Assembly: GCA_017387515.1 (NCBI GenBank)
Contig: JAFOFC010000021.1
Coordinates: 1-42,812 of the forward strand
DNA from: Paludibacteraceae bacterium
GTDB lineage: Bacteria; Bacteroidota; Bacteroidia; Bacteroidales; Paludibacteraceae
Reading direction: 5' to 3'
Length of the DNA stretch: 42,812 nucleotides
The position numbers and the translations under genes were made by a program. The notes under the pieces were generated by a model. It did not search any database. It had not been told where the DNA came from and worked only from the letters and a program-made list of their open reading frames with translations. This document shows positions 1 through 9,117 of this stretch, piece by piece (position 1 is the stretch's first letter; every line of letters begins with the position of its first letter).

Positions 1-738
1 ACCATTCACGGCACACCCGGCGAGAACGGTATTTTGCAAGGCTATTTTGACCTAATAGGCATGAAATATTCGTGCTGTGGCGTATTGGCTGCATCGCTTA
101 CTTTTAATAAATTTGTGTGCAACCGATACTTGCAAGCCTTTGGAGCAAACATTGCTAAATCGGTGTTGTTGCGTCAGGGAAATGCCTACCAAGCCGACGA
201 AATTTTAGCCACTGTAGGACTACCTTGTTTTGTAAAAAGCAACGTAGGGGGTAGCAGTTTTGGGGTAACCAAAGTAAAAGAAGCTTCGCAACTAAACGAT
301 GCCATTGCCATTGCCTTTAAAGAGGGGGCAGAGGTTATTATTGAATCGTTCTTGCAAGGAACCGAAATTACCTGTGGTATGTACAAAACCCACAACAAAA
401 CCGTGGTATTCCCCATTACCGAAGTGGTGTCAGAAAACGACTTTTTTGACTACGACGCCAAATACAACGGTCAGGTAAAAGAAATTACTCCTGCTCGCAT
501 CAGTGACGAATTAACCACAGAGGTACAACGCCAAACCGCCAAATATTACGATATTTTGGGTTGCAAAGGCATTGTACGCATCGATTATATCATTTCGCCA
601 GATGGCGTTCCACATGTCTTAGAAGCCAATACCACTCCTGGCATGACACCCACCAGTTTTATTCCTCAACAAGTACGTGCAGCCGGCTTGGATATTAAAG
701 ATGTTATGGCCGATATTATTGAAAGCGAACTAAATTAG
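1..738 (+). CDS. ddl: D-alanine--D-alanine ligase (3' part; 5' end outside window)
   Basis: ATP-grasp enzyme joining two D-alanines for the peptidoglycan stem peptide in the cytoplasm. The reading frame is open from base 1, and the first visible residues (IHGTPGENGILQGYFD) match the Ddl HGxxGEDGxxQG motif. About 245 C-terminal residues are present, and roughly 80-90 N-terminal residues should lie upstream of the window. The central ATP-grasp part contains FVKSNVGGSSFGVTKV, and the C-terminal metal/ATP-binding motif EANTTPGMTPTS is intact, ending in a normal Ddl tail. The polyprenyl synthase gene follows 38 bp downstream on the same strand and may be co-transcribed. Start and promoter cannot be judged. 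Identity is clear from the motifs; incompleteness is only an edge effect. Confidence 0.95.
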   Translation, partial: TIHGTPGENGILQGYFDLIGMKYSCCGVLAASLTFNKFVCNRYLQAFGANIAKSVLLRQGNAYQADEILATVGLPCFVKSNVGGSSFGVTKVKEASQLNDAIAIAFKEGAEVIIESFLQGTEITCGMYKTHNKTVVFPITEVVSENDFFDYDAKYNGQVKEITPARISDELTTEVQRQTAKYYDILGCKGIVRIDYIISPDGVPHVLEANTTPGMTPTSFIPQQVRAAGLDIKDVMADIIESELN

Positions 739-776
739 CCAGATTCACCACATCGTGCAACGAAAATAAAAACCAT

Positions 777-1748
777 ATGATTAAACAATTGCAACAACAA
801 GTAGAAAAGGCTATAGCCGACATCAATTGGGTGCAAGAACCCACTGGTTTGTATCAACCCATCGACTATGTTTTGTCATTAGGAGGCAAACGCATCCGTC
901 CGGTATTAACCTTATTGGCGTGTAAACTTTTTTCGGACGACGAAAAGCAAGCCCTTTCTACCGCATTGGCAGTGGAAGTATTTCATAATTTTACGCTATT
1001 GCACGATGATGTGATGGATCGTGCCGATACCCGTCGTGGCAAACCAACGGTGCATAAAAAATGGAACGATAACACCGCTATTTTGTCGGGCGATGCCATG
1101 CTGATTAAAGCCTATCAGTTGTTGCAACAAGCCCCTGCCGATAAACTGCCCGTTTTGTTAGATTTGTTTTCTAAAACCGCTATAGAAGTGTGCGAAGGAC
1201 AACAATACGACGTTGATTTTGAAAACGACCTAGCGGTACAGCTGCCTCAATACATCGAGATGATTCGCCTTAAAACTGCGGTGTTGTTGGCTGCTGCCTT
1301 AAAAATGGGAGCTATTATTGGGGGTGCATCCCTACAAGATGCAAATGCTTTGTACGATTACGGCATTAATTTGGGCCTTGCTTTTCAGTTGCGCGACGAT
1401 TACCTAGATAGTTTTGGCGACCCTGCTGTGTTTGGTAAAAAGATAGGGGGCGATATTTGTTGCAACAAGAAAACCTTTTTGATGATTACCGCCTTGCAAA
1501 CGGCTAGCGAAGAGCAGCGTAAAGAACTATTGCAATGGATTGGTTGCACCGATACTACCTGCCACGAGCAAAAAATTAAGGCGGTGCTAAAAATATACCA
1601 AGATCTACAAATTGATACTCGTTGCGAAGAGGCTATCCGTGCATATTTTGAAAAATCAGTCGGCAGTTTGAAAAATGTACAACTAGCTGAAAATAAGAAA
1701 GATATACTGGTAAAATTTGCAAACGACCTGATGGGTCGCAACAAGTAG
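777..1748 (+). CDS. Polyprenyl diphosphate synthase (isoprenoid chain elongation, probably short-chain)
   Basis: Head-to-tail prenyltransferase of 323 aa, the usual family length. It condenses isopentenyl diphosphate onto allylic diphosphates. The GGKRIRPVL substrate-binding motif lies at about residues 36-44, the first aspartate-rich motif DDVMD at 77-81, and the second, DDYLD, at 207-211. The residue five positions before the first DDxxD is phenylalanine (NFTLLHDD). In this family an aromatic there generally limits chain length, so an FPP/GGPP-type product is more likely than octaprenyl; this is inference from family knowledge. It starts 38 bp after ddl on the same strand. The product could feed undecaprenyl or menaquinone synthesis. 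Confidence 0.88.
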   Translation: MIKQLQQQVEKAIADINWVQEPTGLYQPIDYVLSLGGKRIRPVLTLLACKLFSDDEKQALSTALAVEVFHNFTLLHDDVMDRADTRRGKPTVHKKWNDNTAILSGDAMLIKAYQLLQQAPADKLPVLLDLFSKTAIEVCEGQQYDVDFENDLAVQLPQYIEMIRLKTAVLLAAALKMGAIIGGASLQDANALYDYGINLGLAFQLRDDYLDSFGDPAVFGKKIGGDICCNKKTFLMITALQTASEEQRKELLQWIGCTDTTCHEQKIKAVLKIYQDLQIDTRCEEAIRAYFEKSVGSLKNVQLAENKKDILVKFANDLMGRNK

Positions 1749-1788
1749 CAATAAAAAATTGTTGAAAAAGTATGGCAGTTCCAATAAA

Positions 1789-1826
1789 ACGTGTTATTTT
1801 TAGGGCATAAAACCTAAAAATCACGT
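1789..1826 (+). promoter_or_regulatory. 14-bp bulged hairpin ending 3 bp before a start codon
   Basis: The left arm ACGTG-TT-ATTTTTAGG (1789-1804) pairs with the right arm CCTAAAAATCACGT (1813-1826), with a two-base TT bulge and an 8-nt loop. It ends three bases before the ATG at 1830, so in RNA it would cover the ribosome-loading region. There is no T-tract after it, which argues against an intrinsic terminator for the upstream gene. It could be a translational control hairpin or a dyad operator. The structure is seen directly; its role is inferred. Confidence 0.6.
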
Positions 1827-1829
1827 ATT

Positions 1830-2564
1830 ATGCCATACAGACGTTTGCCCAATACAGACGCAGCAAGGTTGCGTGCTATGAAAATAGCCAAAGAAAAATA
1901 CGACCGTTTAGGTGCTTCTGCGGTACCTTTTTCTGCGCGAACGGCCAATATAGTAAGAGGTCTTATCCCTACCTTCGAACGTGCCATATCCGATTACAAG
2001 ATGGCGGTTAATGCCCAATCGGAAAAAAACATCAAATACCAACAACAAGTAAAGATGGCACGCATGTATGTTTCCCACTTTATACAGGTGCTAAATTTAT
2101 CGTGTCAACGCAACGAGATTAAGCCCGAAAAGAAATTGATGTACAAATTGTTGCCCGACAACTATACTGTGCCCGATTTAAGTACCGAGGCCTTGTTGAT
2201 GGAGTGGGGCAAAAACATCATCGATGGCGAAATGGAGCGTTTGCGTCAAAGCCCTGGCGCAGCCATTTACAATCCTTCTATAGGCAAGGTAAAGGTGCAC
2301 TTTGACCAATTTGCCGATGCGTATCAGGTTAAAAAAGTATCGCAAAAAAGTGCTGGTAGGTTTTTAGATACCATTCAAACCATGCGCAAAGAGGTAGATG
2401 CTGCCATTTTGCAACTATGGAACGAGATAGAAGAAGCGTTTGCTCCTTTGGGTGTAGAAACCATGCAAGAAAAATCCAAAGAATTTGGCATTGTTTACTA
2501 CTTACGTCGCAAAGAGCGCAAACTATTGGGCCTTCCTGTTTCGGGCGACGAAGACGAAGATTAG
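1830..2564 (+). CDS. Conserved-looking hypothetical protein, 244 aa
   Basis: I do not recognise a named family. The product is soluble, with no signal peptide or membrane segment. It is rich in charged residues and looks mostly alpha-helical, for example in the stretches around ARLRAMKIAKEKYDRLG, SEKNIKYQQQVKMARMYV and TMRKEVDAAILQLWNEIEEAF. The C-terminus is basic then acidic (YYLRRKERK ... SGDEDED). The start is the ATG directly after the hairpin at 1789-1826. The 3' end overlaps the convergent CPBP protease gene by 42 bp, so the two transcripts would be antisense at their ends. Codon use resembles its neighbours, with no sign of recent transfer. No function is proposed. Confidence 0.8.
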   Translation: MPYRRLPNTDAARLRAMKIAKEKYDRLGASAVPFSARTANIVRGLIPTFERAISDYKMAVNAQSEKNIKYQQQVKMARMYVSHFIQVLNLSCQRNEIKPEKKLMYKLLPDNYTVPDLSTEALLMEWGKNIIDGEMERLRQSPGAAIYNPSIGKVKVHFDQFADAYQVKKVSQKSAGRFLDTIQTMRKEVDAAILQLWNEIEEAFAPLGVETMQEKSKEFGIVYYLRRKERKLLGLPVSGDEDED

Positions 2565-3425
2565 CATGCTACCCACGTATAAGACCACGCTAATTAACGC
2601 AACAATTGCCGTTAAATAGTCTTCTAAATAGGTGGGTGTCCCCATGGTAGATAGGTTGGTTTCGTTGGTTGCTTGGTACATTAGTTTGTAAGAAAGAACC
2701 GCTGTAGAGTTGTTTACAAAATGTGCCCAAATAGGAATCCAAAGTGATTTTCCGTAAACGTAAAAATACCCCAAGGCAACGCCTAAAACAAATCGGGGAA
2801 TAAATCCATAAAACTGAAAGTGGATAAAACTAAATACAAAGGCAGTGACCCATACCGCAAGGTGGGCATTGCCTGTTTTGTTTTGAATCCCTTTTTGCAG
2901 CCCCCCTCTAAACAAAAATTCTTCGCCAATGGCGGGTAGCAGTGCCATTACTACTAGCAATATCCAAACACTATTACCTTGCATGATTTGTAGGGTAAGA
3001 TCGTTGGCGCTGTCTTCCATGCTGCGCAAGAGTTCTTCTATAGCGTGCAGCGATTCGGGCAACTGTATGCCATTGTTCCAATAGGCAGTAATGCTAACCA
3101 AGGGCGATAATAGGTACATAGCCAAGGTAGCTATGACGTATAACCAACCGCTATTAAGGCGGTTAATGCCAAAATATTGCGCTGGTTGTGCCGATGTTAG
3201 GTAAGCGTACAGCCATCCCCCCAATATAAACGTGCAACCCGACTGAAAAGCCTGCATCCATAGTAAATGTTGGCTGTCTGCTTGGGCAGTATCGATGCCA
3301 GCAACATGATTAATAATGGCGCAAATAGCAGCCGAAAAAAGCATTAAAAATACGGGAATGCCCATGAGTAGGCCCACTTTAGTGTACCATTTACTGCTGG
3401 CAAATAATCCTTTTAGTGATATCAT
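2523..3425 (-). CDS. CPBP-family intramembrane metalloprotease
   Basis: Multi-pass inner-membrane protein of 300 aa with the three CPBP (Abi/CAAX-protease-like) motifs. EEFLFR (E168, E169, R173) is the glutamate motif; FSFIH (H202) and HFVNN (H236) supply the histidine and Asn positions expected at the active site. The N-terminal half has several hydrophobic segments (about 15-40, 58-78, 93-115, 152-167). Its start codon overlaps the stop of the LD-carboxypeptidase gene by 4 bp (ATGA), so it is the last gene of the porX operon and probably translationally coupled. The 3' end overlaps the convergent 244-aa gene. Substrate is unknown; bacterial members range from bacteriocin self-immunity to protein maturation. 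Confidence 0.9.
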   Translation of the reverse strand: MISLKGLFASSKWYTKVGLLMGIPVFLMLFSAAICAIINHVAGIDTAQADSQHLLWMQAFQSGCTFILGGWLYAYLTSAQPAQYFGINRLNSGWLYVIATLAMYLLSPLVSITAYWNNGIQLPESLHAIEELLRSMEDSANDLTLQIMQGNSVWILLVVMALLPAIGEEFLFRGGLQKGIQNKTGNAHLAVWVTAFVFSFIHFQFYGFIPRFVLGVALGYFYVYGKSLWIPIWAHFVNNSTAVLSYKLMYQATNETNLSTMGTPTYLEDYLTAIVALISVVLYVGSMLIFVFVARNRKAQ

Positions 3426-4312
3426 AATTGTTGTATGGTGCTAGTGTTGCTCTGTACGGTTAGTTGGGTGGTTGATCCTATTATAAGCGGATAATTTTGG
3501 TCTACGTGTCCTACCGGTGCATTCATGCACACAGGGTAGTGATAGTCTTTTACCGCCTCTGCTATAATGCCGTAGGCACCTTGTGCAAAGCTAGTATCGG
3601 GCGCAATATCAGAAAATTGCCCTACTATAAGCCCGCTTATTTGTGCCAATACCCCACTTAACCGTAGGTTTTGCATCATGCGGTCTATGTGGTAAAGGGG
3701 TTCGCAAAGGTCTTCTATTAGCAATATATTACCTGCTGGTTGTATATCGTAGGGAGTAGAACGCAATCCGTAAAGTACCGATAGGTTTCCGCCTATTAGT
3801 TTTCCTGTTGCCGTTCCTATTTTATTAAGGTTGTGTGGTGCGACTTCGTACCGAGGCATTTCGCCAAAAAGCACCCTTCGCAGTTGCTGGCTAGGATCCT
3901 GTTCCATGCTAATTTGTTTGGCCATAATGCTGTGTATCGATTCTATGCCAATGGCCGATAACGCACCATGCAACACCGTAATATCGCTAAAACCTAGCAA
4001 CCATTTGGGGTTTCTTACCAGCGGTGCCAAGTTTACCTTATCAATAAGGCGCGTTAGTCCGTAACCACCCCTTAAGCACAAAATAGCGGCTATGTCGGGT
4101 TGGTCAATGGCCCATTGCAAATCGGCCAATCGTTCGGCATCGGTACCTGCAAAACGGTGGTACTTTCCCCTAGCGTGTTGCCCAATGATAACTTCCAATC
4201 CCCATTTTTCTAGTGTTTGGATGGCACCATCTATCCAAATGGCATCAACAGCGCCCGATGGGGCAATTAAGGCAATTTTACTGCCTGCGTGTAAAAAGGG
4301 TGGACGTATCAT
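3422..4312 (-). CDS. LD-carboxypeptidase (peptidase family S66)
   Basis: Serine peptidase expected to remove the terminal D-Ala from the tetrapeptide of murein during recycling; some family members instead give microcin C resistance. At 296 aa it has the normal S66 length. The catalytic triad can be placed: Ser109 in GFSDIT, Glu200 in LLIEDLCEP and His269 in PVGHVDQNYP. The RGGYG loop at 81-85 is also present. There is no signal peptide, consistent with a cytoplasmic recycling enzyme. It begins 5 bp after the porX stop and overlaps the CPBP start by 4 bp, so all three genes form one operon. The link to PorX is positional only. Confidence 0.92.
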   Translation of the reverse strand: MIRPPFLHAGSKIALIAPSGAVDAIWIDGAIQTLEKWGLEVIIGQHARGKYHRFAGTDAERLADLQWAIDQPDIAAILCLRGGYGLTRLIDKVNLAPLVRNPKWLLGFSDITVLHGALSAIGIESIHSIMAKQISMEQDPSQQLRRVLFGEMPRYEVAPHNLNKIGTATGKLIGGNLSVLYGLRSTPYDIQPAGNILLIEDLCEPLYHIDRMMQNLRLSGVLAQISGLIVGQFSDIAPDTSFAQGAYGIIAEAVKDYHYPVCMNAPVGHVDQNYPLIIGSTTQLTVQSNTSTIQQL

Positions 4313-4317
4313 GGTGC

Positions 4318-5868
4318 TTATTTTTTAGGGTGCATGCTTACTATGGGGATAATCATTTCTTCTAGCGATATGCCCCCGTGTTGGAACGTGTCTTTGTAAT
4401 AGCTAACGTAATAGTTATAGTTATTGGGGTAAGCTATAAAGTCGTCGCTCTCGGCAAAAATATAGGTAGAGCTGAGGTTGGGTGTGGGCAACAAGCACGT
4501 TTCTGGTTGGGTAATAGCCAACACTTGTTTTTTGTCGTATGCCAGGTTTTTGCCCACCTTATAACGTAGGTTAACGTTGGTATTTTTATCGCCTACCACC
4601 TTAATGGGGTTTTTAACGCGTATGCTGCCGTGGTCGGTAGCCAATACAATGTGCACGTCTTGCCCTGCTAAAATGCGGAAAAATTCGGCAATAGACGAGT
4701 GTTTAAACCACGAGTGTACCAAGGCACGATAGGCAGCCTCGTCGGGGGCCAAATCCCTAAACAGTTTTACCTCGGTACGTGCGTGCGATAGCATATCTAC
4801 AAAGTTAAATACCACCACGTTGAGCGGATTATTTAGCAGCTGTTTAAGGTTTTCGTTTAGTTTTTCGCCCGCTCCGTGGGTGTTAATTTTATGGTAAGAG
4901 AACGCATATTTCTTTCTAAAACGGTCTAGTTGAGTTTGAATAAGGGCCTCTTCGTTTAGGTTTTTGCCCTCGTCCTCTTCTTCGTCTACCCACAAGGTGG
5001 GGTACATTTTTTTAATTTGCGCTGGCATTAGCCCCGAAAAAATAGCGTTGCGCGAATATTGCGTAGCCGTAGGCAAGATGCTGTAAAAGGTGTCGTCGCA
5101 GTCAAAATGAAACAGCGATGCTAGTTCTTGTTGCATCACTTTCCAATGGTCTAATCGCAAATTATCAATTAGCACAAAAAACACCTTTTTACCTTGGTCC
5201 AACAAGGGAAAAACCTTGGTTTTAAATAAATCGGGGCTCATAATGGGTCGGCTGTCGGGGTTTTTCCACCAACTTTCGTAGTTCTTTTTAATAAAGCGCG
5301 TAAACAAATTATTAGCCTCTGATTTTTGCATTTGTAGCATCTCGTTTAGCGTGCTACCCGTGGCAGCTAGCTCCATTTCCCAATACACCAAGTGGTTGTA
5401 AATGTTTCGCCAGCTATCGGCATTGGTGCTATCGTTTATTTGCGAACTAATGCGCATAAACTCCATTTGGTAGTTGCTGGTGGTTTTTTGCGATATAATT
5501 TCGCTGGCCTGCAATACCTTTTTAATGGTCATAATAATTTGGTTGGGATTTACGGGTTTTATCAGGTAATCGGCAATTTTTTGCCCAATGGCCTGTTCCA
5601 TAATATCCTCTTCTTCGCTTTTGGTAATCATAATAACCGGTAGCGAAGGTTGTAGTTTTTTTATTTCTAGTAGGGTTTCTAAACCACTAATGCCTGGCAT
5701 GTTTTCGTCTAAAAACACAAGGTCAAACTTGTTTTCTTGGCAGGCTTTTATGGCTTCTTTTCCGTTATTGACGGGCATAACGCTGTATCCTTTTCCTTCT
5801 AAAAAAAGGATGTGAGGCTTAAGTAGCTCAATTTCGTCGTCGGCCCAAAGTATGTGAATGGAATTCAT
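4318..5868 (-). CDS. porX: PorX: response regulator with PglZ (alkaline-phosphatase-superfamily) effector domain
   Basis: Two-component regulator of type IX secretion, 516 aa. The N-terminal receiver (about 1-120) has acidic residues D10/D11, phospho-acceptor D54 (LVFLDENMPG), T82 and K104. The long C-terminal PglZ domain has an alkaline-phosphatase-like layout: VLIDNLRLDHW, the T267-A-T269 segment where the nucleophile is expected, DMLSH and ATDHG metal-ligand motifs. In Porphyromonas, PorX works with the kinase PorY and a sigma factor to control T9SS genes. Its PglZ domain is reported to be an oligonucleotide phosphodiesterase. No PorY gene is in the window. The gene has its own upstream promoter-like element and heads an operon with the LD-carboxypeptidase and CPBP genes. 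T9SS substrate genes lie about 32 kb away. Confidence 0.92.
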   Translation of the reverse strand: MNSIHILWADDEIELLKPHILFLEGKGYSVMPVNNGKEAIKACQENKFDLVFLDENMPGISGLETLLEIKKLQPSLPVIMITKSEEEDIMEQAIGQKIADYLIKPVNPNQIIMTIKKVLQASEIISQKTTSNYQMEFMRISSQINDSTNADSWRNIYNHLVYWEMELAATGSTLNEMLQMQKSEANNLFTRFIKKNYESWWKNPDSRPIMSPDLFKTKVFPLLDQGKKVFFVLIDNLRLDHWKVMQQELASLFHFDCDDTFYSILPTATQYSRNAIFSGLMPAQIKKMYPTLWVDEEEDEGKNLNEEALIQTQLDRFRKKYAFSYHKINTHGAGEKLNENLKQLLNNPLNVVVFNFVDMLSHARTEVKLFRDLAPDEAAYRALVHSWFKHSSIAEFFRILAGQDVHIVLATDHGSIRVKNPIKVVGDKNTNVNLRYKVGKNLAYDKKQVLAITQPETCLLPTPNLSSTYIFAESDDFIAYPNNYNYYVSYYKDTFQHGGISLEEMIIPIVSMHPKK

Positions 5869-5888
5869 GGTAATGGTAATATATCACA

Positions 5889-5917
5889 CAAAGTTACAAA
5901 TCCATTTGTATAACCAA
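5889..5917 (-). promoter_or_regulatory. Bacteroidetes-type promoter for the porX operon
   Basis: Read on the minus strand there is TAACTTTG (5889-5896), matching the -7 consensus TAnnTTTG, with a TTG (5915-5917) 18 bp upstream as the -33 element. This gives a short leader of about 15 nt before the porX ATG at 5868. Confidence 0.6.
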
Positions 5918-5951
5918 TACTGCATTAGTTTTTTTTAGTATGTTTTGGTTT

Positions 5952-8900
5952 TTATGCGGAAGTGTTGTAACGTTGGCTAACGTAATTATAAACCACGTTT
6001 TTGTAATAATTTATGCTTTCGTCGGGGTAACTATTAGGTAAATTGTTCCATAGTAAATCACGTATAGCAATCATAATAGTAGATCTTGTTTCTTGTTTGT
6101 CAAATGGGTGATCCATAGTAGAAATAAGATTTTTAATGCTTGCCAATAAATCTTTTGCAACCTTTTTTAGCGTCTTAATATCTTCTTTAGAAAGATTTTC
6201 TTTCATTAAAACATCAAACATAGATAGTTGCTCTTCGTTTTCAAATCCTTCTTTAATATAGCGCTTTTCTTCCTCGCTAAGGTTTTTAGAAAGTTGCATT
6301 AACTCTTCAAAGGTCTTCTCTATGGTTGCCCTGTTTTGCTCGTAATTATATTCGTTTATAATTTCTTGATACTTTTCGTAGAAGTTTATACGTGAGGGAT
6401 TTTCGGCAACCATCCTTGCTATTCGTTCTTGAATTAACTCTTCAATATCTTTTAGCAGTAAGTTTTTATGTTTCCTTTTGGCAAATTCTTGTCTTAATAT
6501 GTCAAAGTTTATGCCACTTATGTCAAATTGCGTATTGCTTTCTTCCTCAACATGGTTTATGTTTATGTGTTCGTTTATTATCTGGTTTATGGCTACGCTT
6601 ATGTTGGTAATATCGGCGTGCTTGCGTTTCTTTTGCAACTCCTTATAAATGGCTTCTATGGCATCTTTGGGTTGCTTAAGTTCTGTGGTAATATCTTCTC
6701 TATTTAAGTATCTCCACAGGTTTAGCAAGGTAGTGGCAAAAGTGCAGTAGGTTTTTCTTATTTCGGGCGATGCACACATGGCATCGGCTGCATCTTTTAA
6801 ATAAGCTAATTTTGCAAATTCTTGGGCCTCAATAATTTTGTTCAAACCAATGTGATGCTCCCATAAAAAGGCAGTTGCCCCTGCAATAATGTTGTTTATT
6901 TGCTTTATCAATTCATTTTTGTCAATGGTGGGATCTTCTCCTTGGGTATTACCTTCTGGGTTTGCTGTGTAATTAGCCAAAGCTTCGCGCAGTGCTTTTA
7001 CTAATCCTATGTAATCAATGATTAGTCCGTTGGATTTACCTTCTGCTACACGATTGGCACGGGCAATGGTTTGCATCAGCGTATGGGCTTTCATAGGTTT
7101 GTCAATATACAAACAAGACAATGTTTTCACATCAAAACCTGTGAGCCACATAGCACAAACAAATACCACCCTTAGCTTGTTGTTTTTATCCTTGAATTCT
7201 TTGTCAAGTTCTCTTTTTTCCATCTTAGTGCGATGTGGTAGTATATCCAACCCCCATTTTTGGAATGTTTGTATTTCATTTTGCTCCCCAGAAACCACCA
7301 CTGCCATTTCTGTTTCTTGCATCCACTTGAGTTTGCGGTTCATCTCTTGTACCTCTTGTTGAGAAGTTGATTGGGCAATAGATTTTTCCAATAAAGCTAT
7401 TTCCTTTTGCCAATACTCTTGTACATACTCATACATGCGTACGCAAGTTACCTTGTTGTAACTTACCATCATGGCTTTGCCAGATGTCCATAGGTCGCTA
7501 TAATGACGTACAAAGTCTTTCGCAACAATGCGCAAACGCTTTTTCGCAGTCAATAAATGTACTTCTTTTGCAAATTCTCTTTCTAGTTTTGTAAGTTGAG
7601 AAGCATCCATATCTCCTGCTTGCTCTAAGGCGGTTGCAATTTCTTCATTTATCTTAGGATTCTTCAAATCTTGCAATCGCTCCCCTCGGTTTTCATAAAA
7701 CAAAGGAACCGTAGCTTTATCCTCAACGGCACGTTTAAAGTCGTATATACTTACATAACCACCAAAAGTTCTGGCGGTGATGTTGTCGTTAGACAATAGT
7801 GGAGTGCCGGTAAAACCAATTCGATTGGCTGTAGGCAACATGTGCATCAAGTTCTCGGCAAAAAATCCATTTTGGGTGCGGTGTGCCTCGTCGCTTATTA
7901 CCACTATGTCGTGGTCTGGATAAATAGGTTTCGCATTAGGTTTGTTGAACTTCTGTATCAGTGAGAAAATAAACGATGGATTCCCTTTCAATTTGGTTAT
8001 CAAATCTTCGCCACTTTGGGCAATAAATTCTTTCGCCTCTACCTTTCCAAGTATGCCACAATTTTCAAATGTCTCGCTTATCTGCTTGTTGAGTTCCTCA
8101 CGGTCGGTAAGCACTACAATGGTAGGAGAACCAGTAAACTTACGACGTATCTTCTGAGCAAAGAATATCATAGAATAACTTTTGCCACTACCTTGTGTAT
8201 GCCAAAAAACGCCCAATTTTCCTTGGTTTAATTCACGGTTTCGGTACATTTCTACAGCTTGGTTCACCCCTAAATATTGGTGGTTTCGCGCCATAATCTT
8301 AGCAGTAGTGCCGTTGGAATGGTCAAATAGAATGAAGTTTTCTAGCAAATCTATGAAATTCTCTTTTTTGCAGATACCACGCAACATGGTAGGCAGTTCA
8401 ATACTACCTGCATCCGATTCGTTTAGTCGCTTCCATTCATGGAAAAACTCCCATTTTGAATCGATGGTTCCTACACGAGCCGAAAGTCCATTGCTGAACA
8501 TAATGAAAGCATTGTGGTAAAAAAGCTGTGGTATGGTATCTAAATAGTCGCGGTAGTTGTTGTTAAAAGCATCTTCCACCTCTACATCGTGGTTTTTAAG
8601 TTCCATAAACAGCAGTGGAATACCGTTTACAAAACCTACAATATCGGCTCGTCTGCGGTATAGGCTCCCATAAATCCACATTTCACGTACACACAAAAAA
8701 TCATTTTTAGCTGGGCAGGCAAAGTCTATCACCTTGGCTTTAATTTCTTCTGTCTCGCCGTTTGGTTTTACACGTGTAACAGGTATGCCGTCTTTTATGT
8801 ATTGGTATTTTTGCTCGTTAATTTGCATGAGTGTTTGTGTACTCATGTGTTCTATCATTTTTTCTACAGCCTCGGTTAGTTGTTTGTCTGTAAGCCATGG

Positions 8901-9092
8901 GTTCAGGTTCTTCAAAGCCTTACAAAAAGGACGTGGCAGTAGTACCTCTTGGTACGATTTTCTACCAAAAGTGCCATTCTCTCCTAATATTTCAGTGTCC
9001 CAAGCCATTACACTAGTCCAGCCCAACTCATTTTCAAGTAAATGAGCAGCACTTTTTTGCACCAGTTGGTCTTCGCTGTAGTCTTTAGACAT
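5952..9092 (-). CDS. hsdR: Type I restriction enzyme, R (translocase/nuclease) subunit
   Basis: Motor and endonuclease subunit of a type I restriction-modification complex, 1046 aa, full length for the family. The N-terminal PD-(D/E)XK nuclease appears at about residues 145-165 (ADIVGF ... MELKN). The SF2 helicase follows with Walker A HTQGSGKS near residue 300, the DEAH-box DEAHRTQ, the TGTPL motif, and motif VI with QTIARANR. A helical C-terminal region of about 250 aa, probably the HsdM/S-docking part, completes it. No frameshift or missing key motif was seen, so it should be active. It is the last gene of the operon, 25 bp after hsdS. Confidence 0.95.
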   Translation of the reverse strand: MSKDYSEDQLVQKSAAHLLENELGWTSVMAWDTEILGENGTFGRKSYQEVLLPRPFCKALKNLNPWLTDKQLTEAVEKMIEHMSTQTLMQINEQKYQYIKDGIPVTRVKPNGETEEIKAKVIDFACPAKNDFLCVREMWIYGSLYRRRADIVGFVNGIPLLFMELKNHDVEVEDAFNNNYRDYLDTIPQLFYHNAFIMFSNGLSARVGTIDSKWEFFHEWKRLNESDAGSIELPTMLRGICKKENFIDLLENFILFDHSNGTTAKIMARNHQYLGVNQAVEMYRNRELNQGKLGVFWHTQGSGKSYSMIFFAQKIRRKFTGSPTIVVLTDREELNKQISETFENCGILGKVEAKEFIAQSGEDLITKLKGNPSFIFSLIQKFNKPNAKPIYPDHDIVVISDEAHRTQNGFFAENLMHMLPTANRIGFTGTPLLSNDNITARTFGGYVSIYDFKRAVEDKATVPLFYENRGERLQDLKNPKINEEIATALEQAGDMDASQLTKLEREFAKEVHLLTAKKRLRIVAKDFVRHYSDLWTSGKAMMVSYNKVTCVRMYEYVQEYWQKEIALLEKSIAQSTSQQEVQEMNRKLKWMQETEMAVVVSGEQNEIQTFQKWGLDILPHRTKMEKRELDKEFKDKNNKLRVVFVCAMWLTGFDVKTLSCLYIDKPMKAHTLMQTIARANRVAEGKSNGLIIDYIGLVKALREALANYTANPEGNTQGEDPTIDKNELIKQINNIIAGATAFLWEHHIGLNKIIEAQEFAKLAYLKDAADAMCASPEIRKTYCTFATTLLNLWRYLNREDITTELKQPKDAIEAIYKELQKKRKHADITNISVAINQIINEHININHVEEESNTQFDISGINFDILRQEFAKRKHKNLLLKDIEELIQERIARMVAENPSRINFYEKYQEIINEYNYEQNRATIEKTFEELMQLSKNLSEEEKRYIKEGFENEEQLSMFDVLMKENLSKEDIKTLKKVAKDLLASIKNLISTMDHPFDKQETRSTIMIAIRDLLWNNLPNSYPDESINYYKNVVYNYVSQRYNTSA

Positions 9093-9117
9093 AATTATTT
9101 AGTTTTAGGGTGTCTTT

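Noticed and set aside
1400-1744. 114-codon minus-strand frame opposite the polyprenyl synthase
   Set aside because: It is antisense to a gene with both DDxxD motifs and shows no domain of its own.
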